A stretch of DNA of 64,000 nucleotides from Xanthomonas campestris pv. phormiicola (lineage in GTDB: Bacteria; Pseudomonadota; Gammaproteobacteria; Xanthomonadales; Xanthomonadaceae): positions 3,795,001 through 3,859,000 of the forward strand of contig CP102593.1 of assembly GCA_025666215.1 (NCBI GenBank), given 5' to 3'. Shown piece after piece: positions 30,575 through 40,926 of this stretch. A program made the translations under genes and the position numbers. Within the stretch, counting starts at the first letter, position 1. The number at the start of each line of letters is the position of its first letter. Under the pieces are notes generated by a model. The model was not told the origin of the DNA, did not search any database, and saw only the letters and a program-made list of their open reading frames with translations.

Positions 30575-33500
30575 GCCGGCGCGCGCGGCTGCCGCCATTG
30601 CACGCGATGCGCCTTGCCGTCGTCGGCCAGGACGATGCGCGCGTCCTGCTGAAGCACCCCGTCCACGAACAGGCCGGCGCTGTCGGCGGCATCGCCTGCC
30701 TGCTCGGCGGCGTGCTGCAGCAGTTCGATGTGATACGTGCTGCTGCCGTGGCGGTACTGCAGTTCGCAGCGCTCCCAGTCGGCCGGCAGGCACGGCCGCA
30801 GCTGCAGGCTGTCGCCTTCGCGCTGCAGGCCGAGCAGCGATTCGACCAGCAGCCGGTACATCCACCCGGCCGAACCGGTGTACCAGGTCCAGCCGCCGCG
30901 GCCCACGTGCGGCGCCACGCCGTAGACGTCGGCGGCCAGCACGTAGGGTTCGACCTTGTAGTGCTCGCTGGCCGCCGCATCCAGGCTGTGCCGGATCGGG
31001 TTGATCATCCGCGCCAGTTCCCAGGCGCGTTCGCCATCGCCGAGCCGGGCGAAGGCCATCGCCGCCCACACCGCCGCATGCGTGTATTGCCCGCCGTTCT
31101 CGCGCACGCCCGGCACGTAGCCGCGGATGTAGCCGGGGTCGTGCGCGATGCGGTCGAACGGCGGCTCCAGCAGTTGGATCAGGCCGGCATCGCGCTTGAC
31201 CAGGTGCCGGTCCAGCGCGGCCATCGCCTGCCGCGCACGCGCCGGTTCGGCCGCGCCGGACAGCACTGACCAGCTCTGCGAGATCGAGTCGATGCGGCAT
31301 TCGGTGTTTTGCGCCGAACCCAGCGCAGTGCCGTCGTCGAACCAGGCGCGCCGGTACCAATCGCCATCCCAGGCATGCGCCTCGAGATTGCCGCGCAGCG
31401 CATGCGCCGCCGCCTCGCACTCGTCGGCGAAGGCCGCATCCTCGCGGCCGCGCGCCAGCGCCGCGAACTGCTGCAGCACATGGAACAGGAAGAAGCCCAG
31501 CCACACGCTCTCGCCCTTGCCGCCCTCGCCCACCCGGTTCATGCCGTCGTTCCAGTCGCCGGTGCCGATCAGCGGCAGGCCGCGCCCGCCGAGCAGGGCC
31601 ATGCCGCGGCGCAGCGCCTGCACGCAGTGCGCGTACAGCGGCGCACGCTGGCTCGACGGCGCCGGCAGGTCGTAGTACGACTCCTCGTCGGCGCCGACCG
31701 CGCGGCCTTCGATGTAGCGCACGTCTTCGTCGAGCACGCCGCGGTCGCCGGTGACCTGCAGGTAGCGGCACGCCGCCAGCGGCAGCCACAGGTAGTCGTC
31801 CGAACAGCGCGTGCGCACGCCGCGGTCCTGCGGCGGATGCCACCAGTGCAGCACGTCGCCCTGCGGGAACTGGTGCGCGGCGCTGGCCAGCAGGTGCTCG
31901 CGCGCCAGCGCCGGGGTGGCGTGGACCAGCGCCATCATGTCCTGCAGCTGGTCGCGGAAACCGAACGCGCCACCGGACTGGTAATAGCCGCTTCGCGCCA
32001 GGTAGCGGCAGGCCAGTGTCTGGTACGGCAGCCAGCCGTTGACCAGCAGGTCCACGCTGGGATCTGGGGTCTTCACCTGCAAGCCGCCGAGCAGCTGGCG
32101 CCAATGGATGCGCACCGCATCCAGCGCGTCGTGCGCGGCATCGCGGCCGCGCAGGCGCCGCGCCAGCTCCACCGCCGCGTCCTGGTCCTTGCCGGCGCCG
32201 AGCCGGAACACGGTCTCGCACTCGGCGCCGGCGGCCAGGGTCAGCGGCACCTGGATCGCCGCGCACGGATCCAGCCCGGCGCCGAGGCGCCCGGACAGGC
32301 GTTCGCGGCGCAGCGCCTGCGGGTCGCTCATGTCGCCATTGCGGCCGAGGAACTCGGTCCGGTCGCCGCTGCAACTGCGCGTGGCCGCGTCCACGTCGAA
32401 GAACGCGGTGCGCGCGGAGAACTCGGCGTTGTACGGATTGCGCGCCAGCAGCGCGCCCTGCGCGCCGTCCTGTTCGGTGACCACGTGCATCTGCGATTTC
32501 ACCCGCAGGTCGCCCAGCACCCATTCCACATAGCCGGTCGCCGACAGGCGCCGGCTGCGCCCGGACAGGTTGCGCAGCTTCAGCACCGAGAACTTCACCG
32601 CCTCGTGCAGCGCCACGTACACCCACAGTTCGCTGGCGATGCCGTCGTGCACGTGCTCGTAGACGCTGTAGCCGAAGCCGTGGCGGGTGCGGTAGTCGCC
32701 TTCGCCGCGGCGCGGCAGCGCTTGCGGCGACCACACCCGGCCGCTGTCTTCGTCGCGCAGGTAGAACGCTTCGCCGCAGGTATCGCCGACCGGGTCGTTG
32801 TGCCAGGGCGACAGGCGGAACTCGTGCGCGTTCTCGAACCAGGTGTAGCCGGCGGCGCTTTCGCTGAGCACCGTGCCCAGCTGCGCGTTGGCCAGCACGT
32901 TGGCCCACGGCGCCGGGGTCGGCGCGCCCTCGCGCAGCGCGACCAGGTATTCGCGGCCATCGGCGGCGAAGGCGCCGGTGCCGTTGTCGAACAGCACCTG
33001 CGCGTGCGCCGGCGCGAACGGCCATGGATCCTCGTGCGCATCGCCGGTCGCATGCGCGAGCGGTGCCAGCGACTGCGCCTGCGCCAACGCGGCGGCGGGC
33101 AACGGCACCAGCTCGGGCACGCCGCGCGGCGGCGGCAGGTGCCGGCCGATCTGCGCGGCCAGGGTGCCGCGCTGGTCGCTGACGATGACCCGCGCCACCA
33201 CCTGCAGCAGGATGCGGTCTTCCTGCGAGATGTTCTGCACCGGGCGCACGAAGATGCCGCCGGGGCGCTCCAGCACGCTGGCGTCCGGATCGGCGGCGAC
33301 CATGCCCAGGATCTGTTCCTGCAGCTGTTGCCGGTAGCCGCTCTGGCTCTCGTTCCAGATCACCAGGTCCGCATGCAGGCCCTTGAGCCGCCAGTACGCA
33401 TGCGCCTGCACCATCTGCCGGACCAGCTCGATGTTGTCGGCATCGCCGATCTGCAGCAGCGTGATCGGCAGGTCGCCGGAGATCGCATGGCCCCACAGCC

Positions 33501-36500
33501 CGGACTGGCCGCGCCGGTTCTGCAGCAGCAGTTCGCTGTCGGCGCGCAGCGCCGGATGCACGTACACCATCAGCCCGGCCAGGCGCTCGTACAGCTGCGC
33601 ATCGGCCTGCGAGGCGTTGATCTGGCGGCGCACCACCTGGCTGTGGGTCCAGGCCAGGTCGAACACGCGGTCGGCCAGGCGCCGGTCGCGGTACTTGTCG
33701 ATCAGCGCCGTGCAGGCGTCGCGGTCGCCGCCGACGCCGTAGACGATGTCGATCATCGCGGTCTGTTCCGGCGCCAGCACGATCCGGCAGCGGATCGCGA
33801 CCACCGGGTCGAGCACCGAGCCGGCGGTGTCGGACAGCACCGCATCCTGGCTCAGGGCACGCGGGGTGCGCGCGCTGTTGCCGCGGCCGAGGAAGCGCGC
33901 GCGGTCGGTCTCGTAGGAAATCGCGCCGATATGCGCATCGTGCACCGCCACCAGGTGGAACATCCACGGCGCCACCTCGTCGTGCGCGCGCGTGCGCCGC
34001 GTGCACAGCAGCGCCTGCCTGTCGCGGGCGATCTCGGTCTGCACGAACAGGTTGCTGAAGGCCGGATGCAGTTCGTCGGCGATGGCCGGGGCCAGCACCA
34101 CTTCGGCGTAGGTGGTGATCTCGATGGTGCGCGGCTGCCGCGAGCGGTTGCTGACCCGCAGGCGGCGCAGCTCGATGTCGTCCTCGGCGGAGATGGCCAC
34201 TTCCAGGTGCGTGTCGAAGCCGCGCTTGCGCCCGCGGAACTCGGCCTTGGCATCGGAGAAGATCGCTTCGTAGTGGTCCACCGCCACCGCGGTGGGCTGG
34301 TAGGCGGCCGACCAGTAGTCGCCGCTGTCCACGTCGCGCAGATAGCAGAAGCTGCCCCAGTGGTCGCGGGTGCCGTCTTCGCGCCAGCGGGTGATGGCCA
34401 TGTCGCGCATGCGGCTGTAGCCGCCGCCGGCACTGGTGAGCAGGCCGTGGTAGCGGCCGTTGGAGAGCAGTTGCACCGCCGGCCGCGAGGCGCCGGGATC
34501 GCGGAACACGCGCAGTTGGGTCTCGTCCTCGCGCGCGTCCTGGGCGCTGCGCGCGGGGCCGTCGGCTTCCTGCGGATGGAACACGCCCACCCGCGGAATC
34601 CGTTCCTGCAGCAGCAACAGGGTGGCCTGGAATTCGGCATCGGCGGCGAAGCGCTTCTGCATCGGCTGCTCGCGCAGCAGATGGTCCAGCGCCAGCAGGC
34701 CCATGCCCTGGTGATGCGCCATGTACGAGCGGATCACGGCATGATCCTGGCCCGGCGGCACCCGGCTGGGGGTGTAGTCGATCGCCTCGTGCAGGCCGAA
34801 ACGGCCGCCGAAACCGGACTCGGAAAGCCGCTGCAGGTTGGCGCAGGCCGCTTCCGGGGCCACCATCAGCGCCATCATGCTGGCGTATGGCGCGATCACC
34901 AGATCGTCGCCGAGCCCGCGCTTGAGCCCCAGCCCGGGCACGCCGAACGCGCGGTACTGGTAGTTCATCCGCGCATCGACCGCGTTGTAGCCGGACTCGG
35001 ACACGCCCCACGGCACCGCGTGCCGCTCACCGTGCGCGATCTGCGCGTTGACCGCGTGCACCGCGGTCTGGTCGAGCAGGGTGTCGGCATAGCTGGGCAT
35101 CACCAGCTGCGGCATCAGGTATTCGAACATCGAGCCGCTCCACGACAGCAGCGTCGCTTCGCCCTCGACTTCGGTGAGCTGGCGGCCGAGCGCGAACCAG
35201 CTTTCCTGCGGCAGCTGGCCCTGGGCGATGGCGACGAAGCTGCACAGCCGCGCTTCCGATGCCAGCAGGTCGTAGTAGCCCTGGTCCAGGCGCCGTTCGT
35301 CGACGTTGTAGCCGATCGCCAGCAGGCGCCGCGCCGGATCGTAGAGGAAGCCGTATTCCATCAGCGACAGCTGCCCGGCGATGTGCGCCAGGCGCTCGAG
35401 CTGGTGGATGCGCGCCCGCGCGCGCTCGGCGGCCTCCGCGCTGCGGGTCTGCGCGGCCAGCGCACGCAGCGTCGGCAGCGGCGTCTCGGCCGCAGGCGCG
35501 GAGGCGGCGTCGCGGTGATCGCCCGCCGTCGCCCACGGTGCGAACTCGCGCAGCTCCTGCTGCGCGGCGTTGCATGCGTCCAGCAACGCCTGCGGCCAGT
35601 GCGGCGCCAGCGCGTCGGCGCAGCGTTCCGCCGTGGCGGCCGGCGGCGGCCACTGCGCGGCGATCGCCGCCGCCTGCGTGGCCAGCGCAGCCAACACCTG
35701 CCAGGTCTGCGCCAGCGTGCCCGGCGGGGCCGCGCACAACGCCTGCAGACGTTGATCGAAGTCGTGCAGCGCCGCCTGCGGCACCGCCGCTGCGGCTGGA
35801 TTGTCATGCGCGGCCTCGCGCAGCACGCCGAACGTGTCGGCCAGCCCGTCGAAGGTCGCCGTGGCCAGCAACGGCGCATCGCACAGCGCCAGCAGGCCCT
35901 GGCGTAGGGTCAGCAGATGCCCGGCCAGGTTGCCGCTGTCCACCGTCGACAGATAGGCCGGCGGCAGCGGCAGCAGGGTCTCGGTGTCGTACCAGTTGTA
36001 GAAATGGCCGCGATGGCGCGGCAGCGTCTCCATCGTCGCCAGGGTCAGCCGGGTGCGTTCGATCACCCCGCCCGGCTGCAGGTAGCCCAGGTCGTAGGCG
36101 GCCAGATTGCCGAGCAGGGCCAGGCCGATATTGGTCGGCGAGGTGCGCCGCGCCACCACCAGCTGCGGATGCTCCTGCACGTTGTCCGGCGGCAGCCAAT
36201 GGTCCTGCGCGCGCATGTGCACTTCGAAGAACGCCCAGGTGCGGCGCGACAGCCGGCCAAGGAAGGCGCGCTGCGGCAGCGCCAGCTGCGCGCGGCGCGG
36301 CGCGGCGGCATGCCCCATCCACGCCATCAGTGCCGGGGCGGCGATCCACAGCGCCAGGATCGGCGCGGCGACCCACAGCGCCTGCGGCTGCCGCCACGCC
36401 AGCACGCCCAGCAGCGCCAGCGCGAACAGCGCCGCCGGCGCCATCCCGCCCAGCTCGGCCGCATTGCCGCGGCCGAGACTGCGCGCCACGTCGCTGGACG

Positions 36501-39324
36501 CGTGCCATTGCAACAGGTGGCGCCGGCTGACCAGCATCCGCCACAGCGTGCGCACGATCGCCAGCGCGGCATAGCCGGCCTCGTACGGCAGGCACGCCAG
36601 GGTCACCAGCGCGCGCTGCAACTGCGTCTTCAGCGCCTTGCCCAGCGTGCCCAGATGCATGCGCCAGGCCATGTCCAGCGGCTTGGCGACCACGTCGTGC
36701 AGCGCCGGCACCACGATCGGCAGCACGAACAGGCCCAGCAGCCAGGCGGTCCACGCCGCCGGCCGCGGCAGCCACAGCCAACCGGTCGCCAACAACGCGG
36801 TGGCGGCGATCGGCACCAGGCTGCGGCGCAGGTTGTCCAGCAACTTGCCGCGCGACAGGATCGACAGCGGATTGCGCCGGTAGCGGCCGGCGCCGTCCGG
36901 CACCCACGGCAGCAGCCACGGCAGCAGTTGCCAGTCGCCGCGGATCCAGCGCGCGCGGCGCTTCACGTCGGCCGCGTAGCGCGCCGGATAGTCCTCGAAC
37001 AGGCGCACGTCGCTGACCAGGCCGGCGCGCGCATAGCAGCCTTCCAGCAGGTCGTGGCTGAGGATGCGGTTGTCGGGCAGGCGGCCGTCGAGGGCCTGCT
37101 CGAACGCATCCACGTCGTAGATGCCCTTGCCGACGAACGAGCCTTCGCCGAACAGGTCCTGGTACACGTCGGACACGGTGCGCGTATACGGGTCGATGCC
37201 CGGCTCGCTGCCGAACAGGCGCGCGTAGCGGGTGATGCGGTGGCCGCTCATGCTGCTGCCCACGCTCGGCTGCAGGATGCCGTAGCCGCGGGTCACCCGG
37301 CCCAGCGCCGGATCGATGCGCGCGCGGTTCAGCGGATGCGCCAGGGTCGCGACGAACTCGCGCGCCGCATCGCGCGGCAGCCGCGTGTCCGCGTCCAGGG
37401 TGATCACATAGCGCACCTGCGCCAGCAACGCGGTCGCGCCGATCGCCGCGCTGAAATCGGCATCGGCCGCACCGCCGCGCAACAGCCGGTTCAGCGCCGC
37501 CAGCTTGCCGCGCTTGCGTTCGTGGCCGATCCAGGCGCGTTCGCCGGCACTCCACAGGCGCGGGCGATGCAGCAGCAAGAAGCGGTCGCCGCTCTCCGGC
37601 GCGTAGCGCTGGTTGAGCCGCGCGATGTGCTGCGCGGCGTGGTCGAGCAGCGCCGCGTCGCCGGGCAGCGTCGCCTGCGCGGCGTCCAGGAAATCGGTCA
37701 GCAACGCGAAATGCAGCTGCACATCGCGGTTGGCCAGGAACCGCACTTCCAGCGCCTCGGCCAGTTCGTCGATCGTGGCCACGTCGCTGAGCATGCTCGG
37801 CACCACCACCAGGGTGCGCGCGCCCACCGGGATGCCCTTGGAGAAATCCATCCGCGGCAGCGTGCGCGGCGCCACCAGCAGCGTCGCCGCCCAGTTGACC
37901 AGCGCCACGCCCAGCTCGCTGAACAGCAGCGCGCCCAGCAGCGCGGTCGTGGCCCACAGCCATGGCGGCAGCGTGGCCAGCGCATGCAACTGCTCGAGCA
38001 GGGTCCAGCTGCCGAAGCCGGCGATCGCCGCGATCGGCAGCAGATACGCCGGCAGCGGCAGCGTGCGCCGCGCCACGTGCGGCCGCCGGCGCGCGCGCGG
38101 CAATGCGGCGATCGCCGCCGGCAGGTCGCGCTGGCCGTCGTCGACCAGGTAGTAGCCGACATGGCGCCGGTCGTCCAATGCCGCCGTCTGCGCCAGCTGC
38201 AGCACGCACTCGGCCACCGCGTCCTCGCTGGCGCCGCTGCGCCGCGCCAGCAGCTCGACGCTGTGCCGGTAGCTGTCGCGGGTCTGGAAATCCATCTGCG
38301 CATAGGTGCCGTGCGGATCGCGGCGCAGATGCGCTTCGACCACGCTCAGCTCCTCGACGAAATCGCGCCAATCCATCGTTGCCAGAAAACGCAGGCTGGC
38401 GATGCTGTTGCTGATCGAGACCTGGTCGGCGGCCTGCTGCTGGCTCTCCGCATGCACCATGTCGTCGATGCGCTGGCCGCCATCGGCCAGCCACTGCTCG
38501 ACCCAGCTCACCGGCATCGCCAGCACCCCGCCGCGCCCGTGCAGCCCGCGCACCAGTTCGGCGACGAACGCGCCGGACAACGGCGGCTGCGAGCGCGCCA
38601 TGTCCGCGACCACCAGCACCACGCTCTTGGGATCCTGCGCGGCGGCGGTATTGAGCCGGTCGGCCCAGTCGCTGGCCAGGCGGTGGTCGATGCCGTCGCG
38701 CATCACCCGCGCCGCGACCCGGCGCAGGTTTTCCAGCAAGCCCAGGCGCAACATGATCGGGATCGCCCACAGCTCGCCCAGCTTCAGCGGCGTCACCGTC
38801 TGGTAGGCGGCGATGAAGCGGCTGGCCATGTCGGCATCGATCCGGCCGTCGCCATGCGCGATCGCGTCCATCGACAATGCATAGACGCGCGGCAACCCGG
38901 CCGATGCGCCCTGCGCCAGCGTCGGCAGCTGGCGACTGTAGCCGGCGGGCAGATGGCGCCGCGCGATCAGGATCTGCTCTTCGACCAGGTAGAAGTTGTC
39001 CAGCAACCACTCGCCGGCCGGGGTCACGCGGATATCGTCGCGGACCATCGCCGCGAGCATCGCCAAGGCGTCGCGCAGCACGTCCTCGTTCTGTTTCAGC
39101 CGCGCCAGCAACACCTCGGGGCTGCGCCCGCCGCGCACCCGGTGACTGTGCGCCAGGGCCTCGCCGTGCGCGGCCATCTGTTCGGCGCTGAGCAGCTGCG
39201 CGCGCAGCGGCTCTTCGGCCAGCGGCCGCGTGCGGCCATGCTGCAGGAACATCGCGCGCACGCCGGAAAGGCCACGCCGATAGGGAAGCAGCCGTCTACG
39301 CAACGCACGCCAAGGGGACGCCAT
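30571..39324 (-). CDS. ndvB: Cyclic beta-1,2-glucan synthase, NdvB/Cgs type
   Basis: Giant membrane enzyme (2917 residues) that builds, elongates, sizes and closes periplasmic beta-1,2-glucan rings from UDP-glucose. An N-terminal cytoplasmic part is followed by membrane helices (about residues 420-500 and 820-1000) flanking the GT84 transferase, with the Asp motif in ITLDADTRLPRD near residue 643 and RRARWIRGDWQLLPW near 793. A glycoamylase-like domain (around 1350-1570) and a C-terminal GH94 phosphorylase-like part (about 1600-2900) follow, the latter with GTGDWNDGMN near residue 2590 and RGYVPGVRENGGQYTHA. The length matches the rhizobial and Brucella enzymes. Such glucans serve osmoadaptation and host interaction. 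The start is weakly supported, as no good ribosome site precedes it. Confidence 0.95.
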   Translation of the reverse strand: MASPWRALRRRLLPYRRGLSGVRAMFLQHGRTRPLAEEPLRAQLLSAEQMAAHGEALAHSHRVRGGRSPEVLLARLKQNEDVLRDALAMLAAMVRDDIRVTPAGEWLLDNFYLVEEQILIARRHLPAGYSRQLPTLAQGASAGLPRVYALSMDAIAHGDGRIDADMASRFIAAYQTVTPLKLGELWAIPIMLRLGLLENLRRVAARVMRDGIDHRLASDWADRLNTAAAQDPKSVVLVVADMARSQPPLSGAFVAELVRGLHGRGGVLAMPVSWVEQWLADGGQRIDDMVHAESQQQAADQVSISNSIASLRFLATMDWRDFVEELSVVEAHLRRDPHGTYAQMDFQTRDSYRHSVELLARRSGASEDAVAECVLQLAQTAALDDRRHVGYYLVDDGQRDLPAAIAALPRARRRPHVARRTLPLPAYLLPIAAIAGFGSWTLLEQLHALATLPPWLWATTALLGALLFSELGVALVNWAATLLVAPRTLPRMDFSKGIPVGARTLVVVPSMLSDVATIDELAEALEVRFLANRDVQLHFALLTDFLDAAQATLPGDAALLDHAAQHIARLNQRYAPESGDRFLLLHRPRLWSAGERAWIGHERKRGKLAALNRLLRGGAADADFSAAIGATALLAQVRYVITLDADTRLPRDAAREFVATLAHPLNRARIDPALGRVTRGYGILQPSVGSSMSGHRITRYARLFGSEPGIDPYTRTVSDVYQDLFGEGSFVGKGIYDVDAFEQALDGRLPDNRILSHDLLEGCYARAGLVSDVRLFEDYPARYAADVKRRARWIRGDWQLLPWLLPWVPDGAGRYRRNPLSILSRGKLLDNLRRSLVPIAATALLATGWLWLPRPAAWTAWLLGLFVLPIVVPALHDVVAKPLDMAWRMHLGTLGKALKTQLQRALVTLACLPYEAGYAALAIVRTLWRMLVSRRHLLQWHASSDVARSLGRGNAAELGGMAPAALFALALLGVLAWRQPQALWVAAPILALWIAAPALMAWMGHAAAPRRAQLALPQRAFLGRLSRRTWAFFEVHMRAQDHWLPPDNVQEHPQLVVARRTSPTNIGLALLGNLAAYDLGYLQPGGVIERTRLTLATMETLPRHRGHFYNWYDTETLLPLPPAYLSTVDSGNLAGHLLTLRQGLLALCDAPLLATATFDGLADTFGVLREAAHDNPAAAAVPQAALHDFDQRLQALCAAPPGTLAQTWQVLAALATQAAAIAAQWPPPAATAERCADALAPHWPQALLDACNAAQQELREFAPWATAGDHRDAASAPAAETPLPTLRALAAQTRSAEAAERARARIHQLERLAHIAGQLSLMEYGFLYDPARRLLAIGYNVDERRLDQGYYDLLASEARLCSFVAIAQGQLPQESWFALGRQLTEVEGEATLLSWSGSMFEYLMPQLVMPSYADTLLDQTAVHAVNAQIAHGERHAVPWGVSESGYNAVDARMNYQYRAFGVPGLGLKRGLGDDLVIAPYASMMALMVAPEAACANLQRLSESGFGGRFGLHEAIDYTPSRVPPGQDHAVIRSYMAHHQGMGLLALDHLLREQPMQKRFAADAEFQATLLLLQERIPRVGVFHPQEADGPARSAQDAREDETQLRVFRDPGASRPAVQLLSNGRYHGLLTSAGGGYSRMRDMAITRWREDGTRDHWGSFCYLRDVDSGDYWSAAYQPTAVAVDHYEAIFSDAKAEFRGRKRGFDTHLEVAISAEDDIELRRLRVSNRSRQPRTIEITTYAEVVLAPAIADELHPAFSNLFVQTEIARDRQALLCTRRTRAHDEVAPWMFHLVAVHDAHIGAISYETDRARFLGRGNSARTPRALSQDAVLSDTAGSVLDPVVAIRCRIVLAPEQTAMIDIVYGVGGDRDACTALIDKYRDRRLADRVFDLAWTHSQVVRRQINASQADAQLYERLAGLMVYVHPALRADSELLLQNRRGQSGLWGHAISGDLPITLLQIGDADNIELVRQMVQAHAYWRLKGLHADLVIWNESQSGYRQQLQEQILGMVAADPDASVLERPGGIFVRPVQNISQEDRILLQVVARVIVSDQRGTLAAQIGRHLPPPRGVPELVPLPAAALAQAQSLAPLAHATGDAHEDPWPFAPAHAQVLFDNGTGAFAADGREYLVALREGAPTPAPWANVLANAQLGTVLSESAAGYTWFENAHEFRLSPWHNDPVGDTCGEAFYLRDEDSGRVWSPQALPRRGEGDYRTRHGFGYSVYEHVHDGIASELWVYVALHEAVKFSVLKLRNLSGRSRRLSATGYVEWVLGDLRVKSQMHVVTEQDGAQGALLARNPYNAEFSARTAFFDVDAATRSCSGDRTEFLGRNGDMSDPQALRRERLSGRLGAGLDPCAAIQVPLTLAAGAECETVFRLGAGKDQDAAVELARRLRGRDAAHDALDAVRIHWRQLLGGLQVKTPDPSVDLLVNGWLPYQTLACRYLARSGYYQSGGAFGFRDQLQDMMALVHATPALAREHLLASAAHQFPQGDVLHWWHPPQDRGVRTRCSDDYLWLPLAACRYLQVTGDRGVLDEDVRYIEGRAVGADEESYYDLPAPSSQRAPLYAHCVQALRRGMALLGGRGLPLIGTGDWNDGMNRVGEGGKGESVWLGFFLFHVLQQFAALARGREDAAFADECEAAAHALRGNLEAHAWDGDWYRRAWFDDGTALGSAQNTECRIDSISQSWSVLSGAAEPARARQAMAALDRHLVKRDAGLIQLLEPPFDRIAHDPGYIRGYVPGVRENGGQYTHAAVWAAMAFARLGDGERAWELARMINPIRHSLDAAASEHYKVEPYVLAADVYGVAPHVGRGGWTWYTGSAGWMYRLLVESLLGLQREGDSLQLRPCLPADWERCELQYRHGSSTYHIELLQHAAEQAGDAADSAGLFVDGVLQQDARIVLADDGKAHRVQWRQPRAPA

Positions 39325-40138
39325 GATGATCCAGAGGGGCCACAGGGCCCGCTTGGTTCCATGCTTAACAGGCGCCGGCAGCGCCAGGCGTGAATGCGCG
39401 CAGCGCAGTCCGCGCGATTGCCGGGCGCGCTTGCTGCGCCGCGCGAGGCGCCGCCACGCCGCGGTTGACGCTGCGGCCGGCGCCCGGCGCAGCGATGGCG
39501 TTCAGGCGCCGATGCGTGCGACGGCTCCGACTGGGCAAATCCGCGGCGATCGCGGGGCGATTGCGCAGAATGCGGACGCTTGGGAGGCGAGGCGAGCACG
39601 CGCGGACGCTGGTGAATGGCAGCGACCCGCCGGGCCTTGAACGATGTCATCCGCGGCGGCAAGACGTTCTCCGCGGCGATCGACTTCGATGCGGTGCTGC
39701 GCGACCCGACGCACCGGCACGCACGGCCGGCACCACCCGCGGCCACCGGCATCCCAAACGATGCCGGCCATGCGCGCGGGGCCGCCGCGACCGGCCTGTC
39801 GTTGTTCGGCTGCAAGGCCCGCCGACGGCGGCGCCGCTTCCGCGACCGGGGCTTGTCGGCAAGCGCTTTCTGCAGAGATCCCCCAACACTGTGCGAGCGA
39901 CTTCAATCGCGACGGGCCTTGTCGATCAAGCCCTGCGCGAGCGAAGACCCGAACTCACCGGCAGGCGCTCGCACAGATCAAGCAAGCGCTCAGGCACGTC
40001 GACGCGATCGGGATAGGCTATGCCCATGCCAATGCACACCCGCCCCTGCCCGATCCGCCGCACTGCCTTCGCGCTCCCGCCCATCCCGCGTCGTGGCGAC
40101 GCCAGCGCGAGCGGGATGCACAACCAGGCAACCGCTTC
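39325..40138. other. Long intergenic region without supported gene
   Basis: These 814 bases upstream of ndvB show only accidental arginine-rich open frames on both strands. A CGACTTCAATCGCGACGGGC word near 39900, a variant of the CTTCAGCCGCGAC intergenic repeat family, argues against coding use. The ndvB promoter should lie near the left end. Confidence 0.5.
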
Positions 40139-40441
40139 GTGAGCGCCCTTCGTTTTCGCGTACTGGACCACGCCGCGCATGCCTGGTTCCTGCTGCAGGC
40201 CGGCGCCGACTATTTCCTGGACGTGAACTGCAGCGCGTCGGCGTTCGGCTATTCGCTGCTGATCCGACTCGATGCCGACGAAGGCGCGCAGCTGCAGCAT
40301 GGCGGCCATGCCGCCTGCGATGCCCTGGCCACGCGCATCCGCGACACGGCAACGCCGCAGCACCGGCGCGACGTCTCCCGGGAATACGGCGAAGCGGTCT
40401 CGCGCGCCATCGCCCGCTGGCGCGAGCGCGCCGGCAGCTGA
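40139..40441 (+). CDS. Small conserved-looking hypothetical protein
   Basis: About 100 residues if translation begins at the GTG at 40139. The sequence is protein-like from SALRFRVLDHAAHAWFLLQ through DYFLDVNCSASAFGYSLLIRL to AVSRAIARWRERA, with balanced composition, whereas the frame upstream of the GTG is repeat-like. No known domain, signal or membrane segment is recognised. The start has only a weak AGGCAACC upstream. It lies 84 bases before the MazG-like gene. Confidence 0.6.
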   Translation: MSALRFRVLDHAAHAWFLLQAGADYFLDVNCSASAFGYSLLIRLDADEGAQLQHGGHAACDALATRIRDTATPQHRRDVSREYGEAVSRAIARWRERAGS

Positions 40442-40525
40442 CGTCGCACCCGACCGTGACGGCCACGCGCCGCATCGGCTGCACGCGCTGCATTACCATG
40501 CGGCTTCCCGTCCGCGGAACCCGCC

Positions 40526-40876
40526 ATGCCCGACAGCCTCCACGACCTGCAGACCGCCCAACGCGCCTTTGCCGCAGAACGCGACTGGGGCCAGTTCCAC
40601 AGTCCGCGCAATCTGGCCGCCGCGCTGTCGGTCGAGGCCGCGGAACTGCTCGAACATTTCCAATGGCTCGACGACGCGCAGAGCCGGCAGCTCAGCGACG
40701 ACAAGAAGGCCCAGGTGGGCAGCGAAATCGCCGACGTGCTGCTCTACCTGGTGCAGCTGTGCGACAAGCTGGGCATCGACCCGATCGCCGCGGCGCAGCA
40801 GAAAATGCTGGTGAACGCGAAGAAGTACCCGGTCGAGCGCGCCAAGGGGCGCATCACCAAATACACCGAGCTGTAG
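40526..40876 (+). CDS. MazG-like nucleotide pyrophosphohydrolase
   Basis: A 116-residue all-alpha NTP pyrophosphatase of the MazG/dCTPase (RS21-C6) group, which hydrolyses non-canonical or excess nucleoside triphosphates to monophosphates. The magnesium-binding pattern is clear: EAAELLEHFQWL in helix 2 and EIADVLLYLVQLCDKLGID in helix 3, giving the ExxE plus ExxD arrangement. The KYPVERAKGRITKYTEL tail is typical of the family. Alone on its strand; its natural nucleotide is unknown. Confidence 0.9.
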   Translation: MPDSLHDLQTAQRAFAAERDWGQFHSPRNLAAALSVEAAELLEHFQWLDDAQSRQLSDDKKAQVGSEIADVLLYLVQLCDKLGIDPIAAAQQKMLVNAKKYPVERAKGRITKYTEL

Positions 40877-40926
40877 CGGCGGCAGCGGCAGGGATTGAAA
40901 GAAGCCTCCGCCAGGCGTATTGCGCC

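Noticed and set aside
39390..40016. 208-codon plus-strand frame and overlapping minus-strand frames upstream of ndvB
   Set aside because: Arg/Ala-rich composition, no ribosome site and presence of a dispersed intergenic repeat word indicate non-coding DNA.
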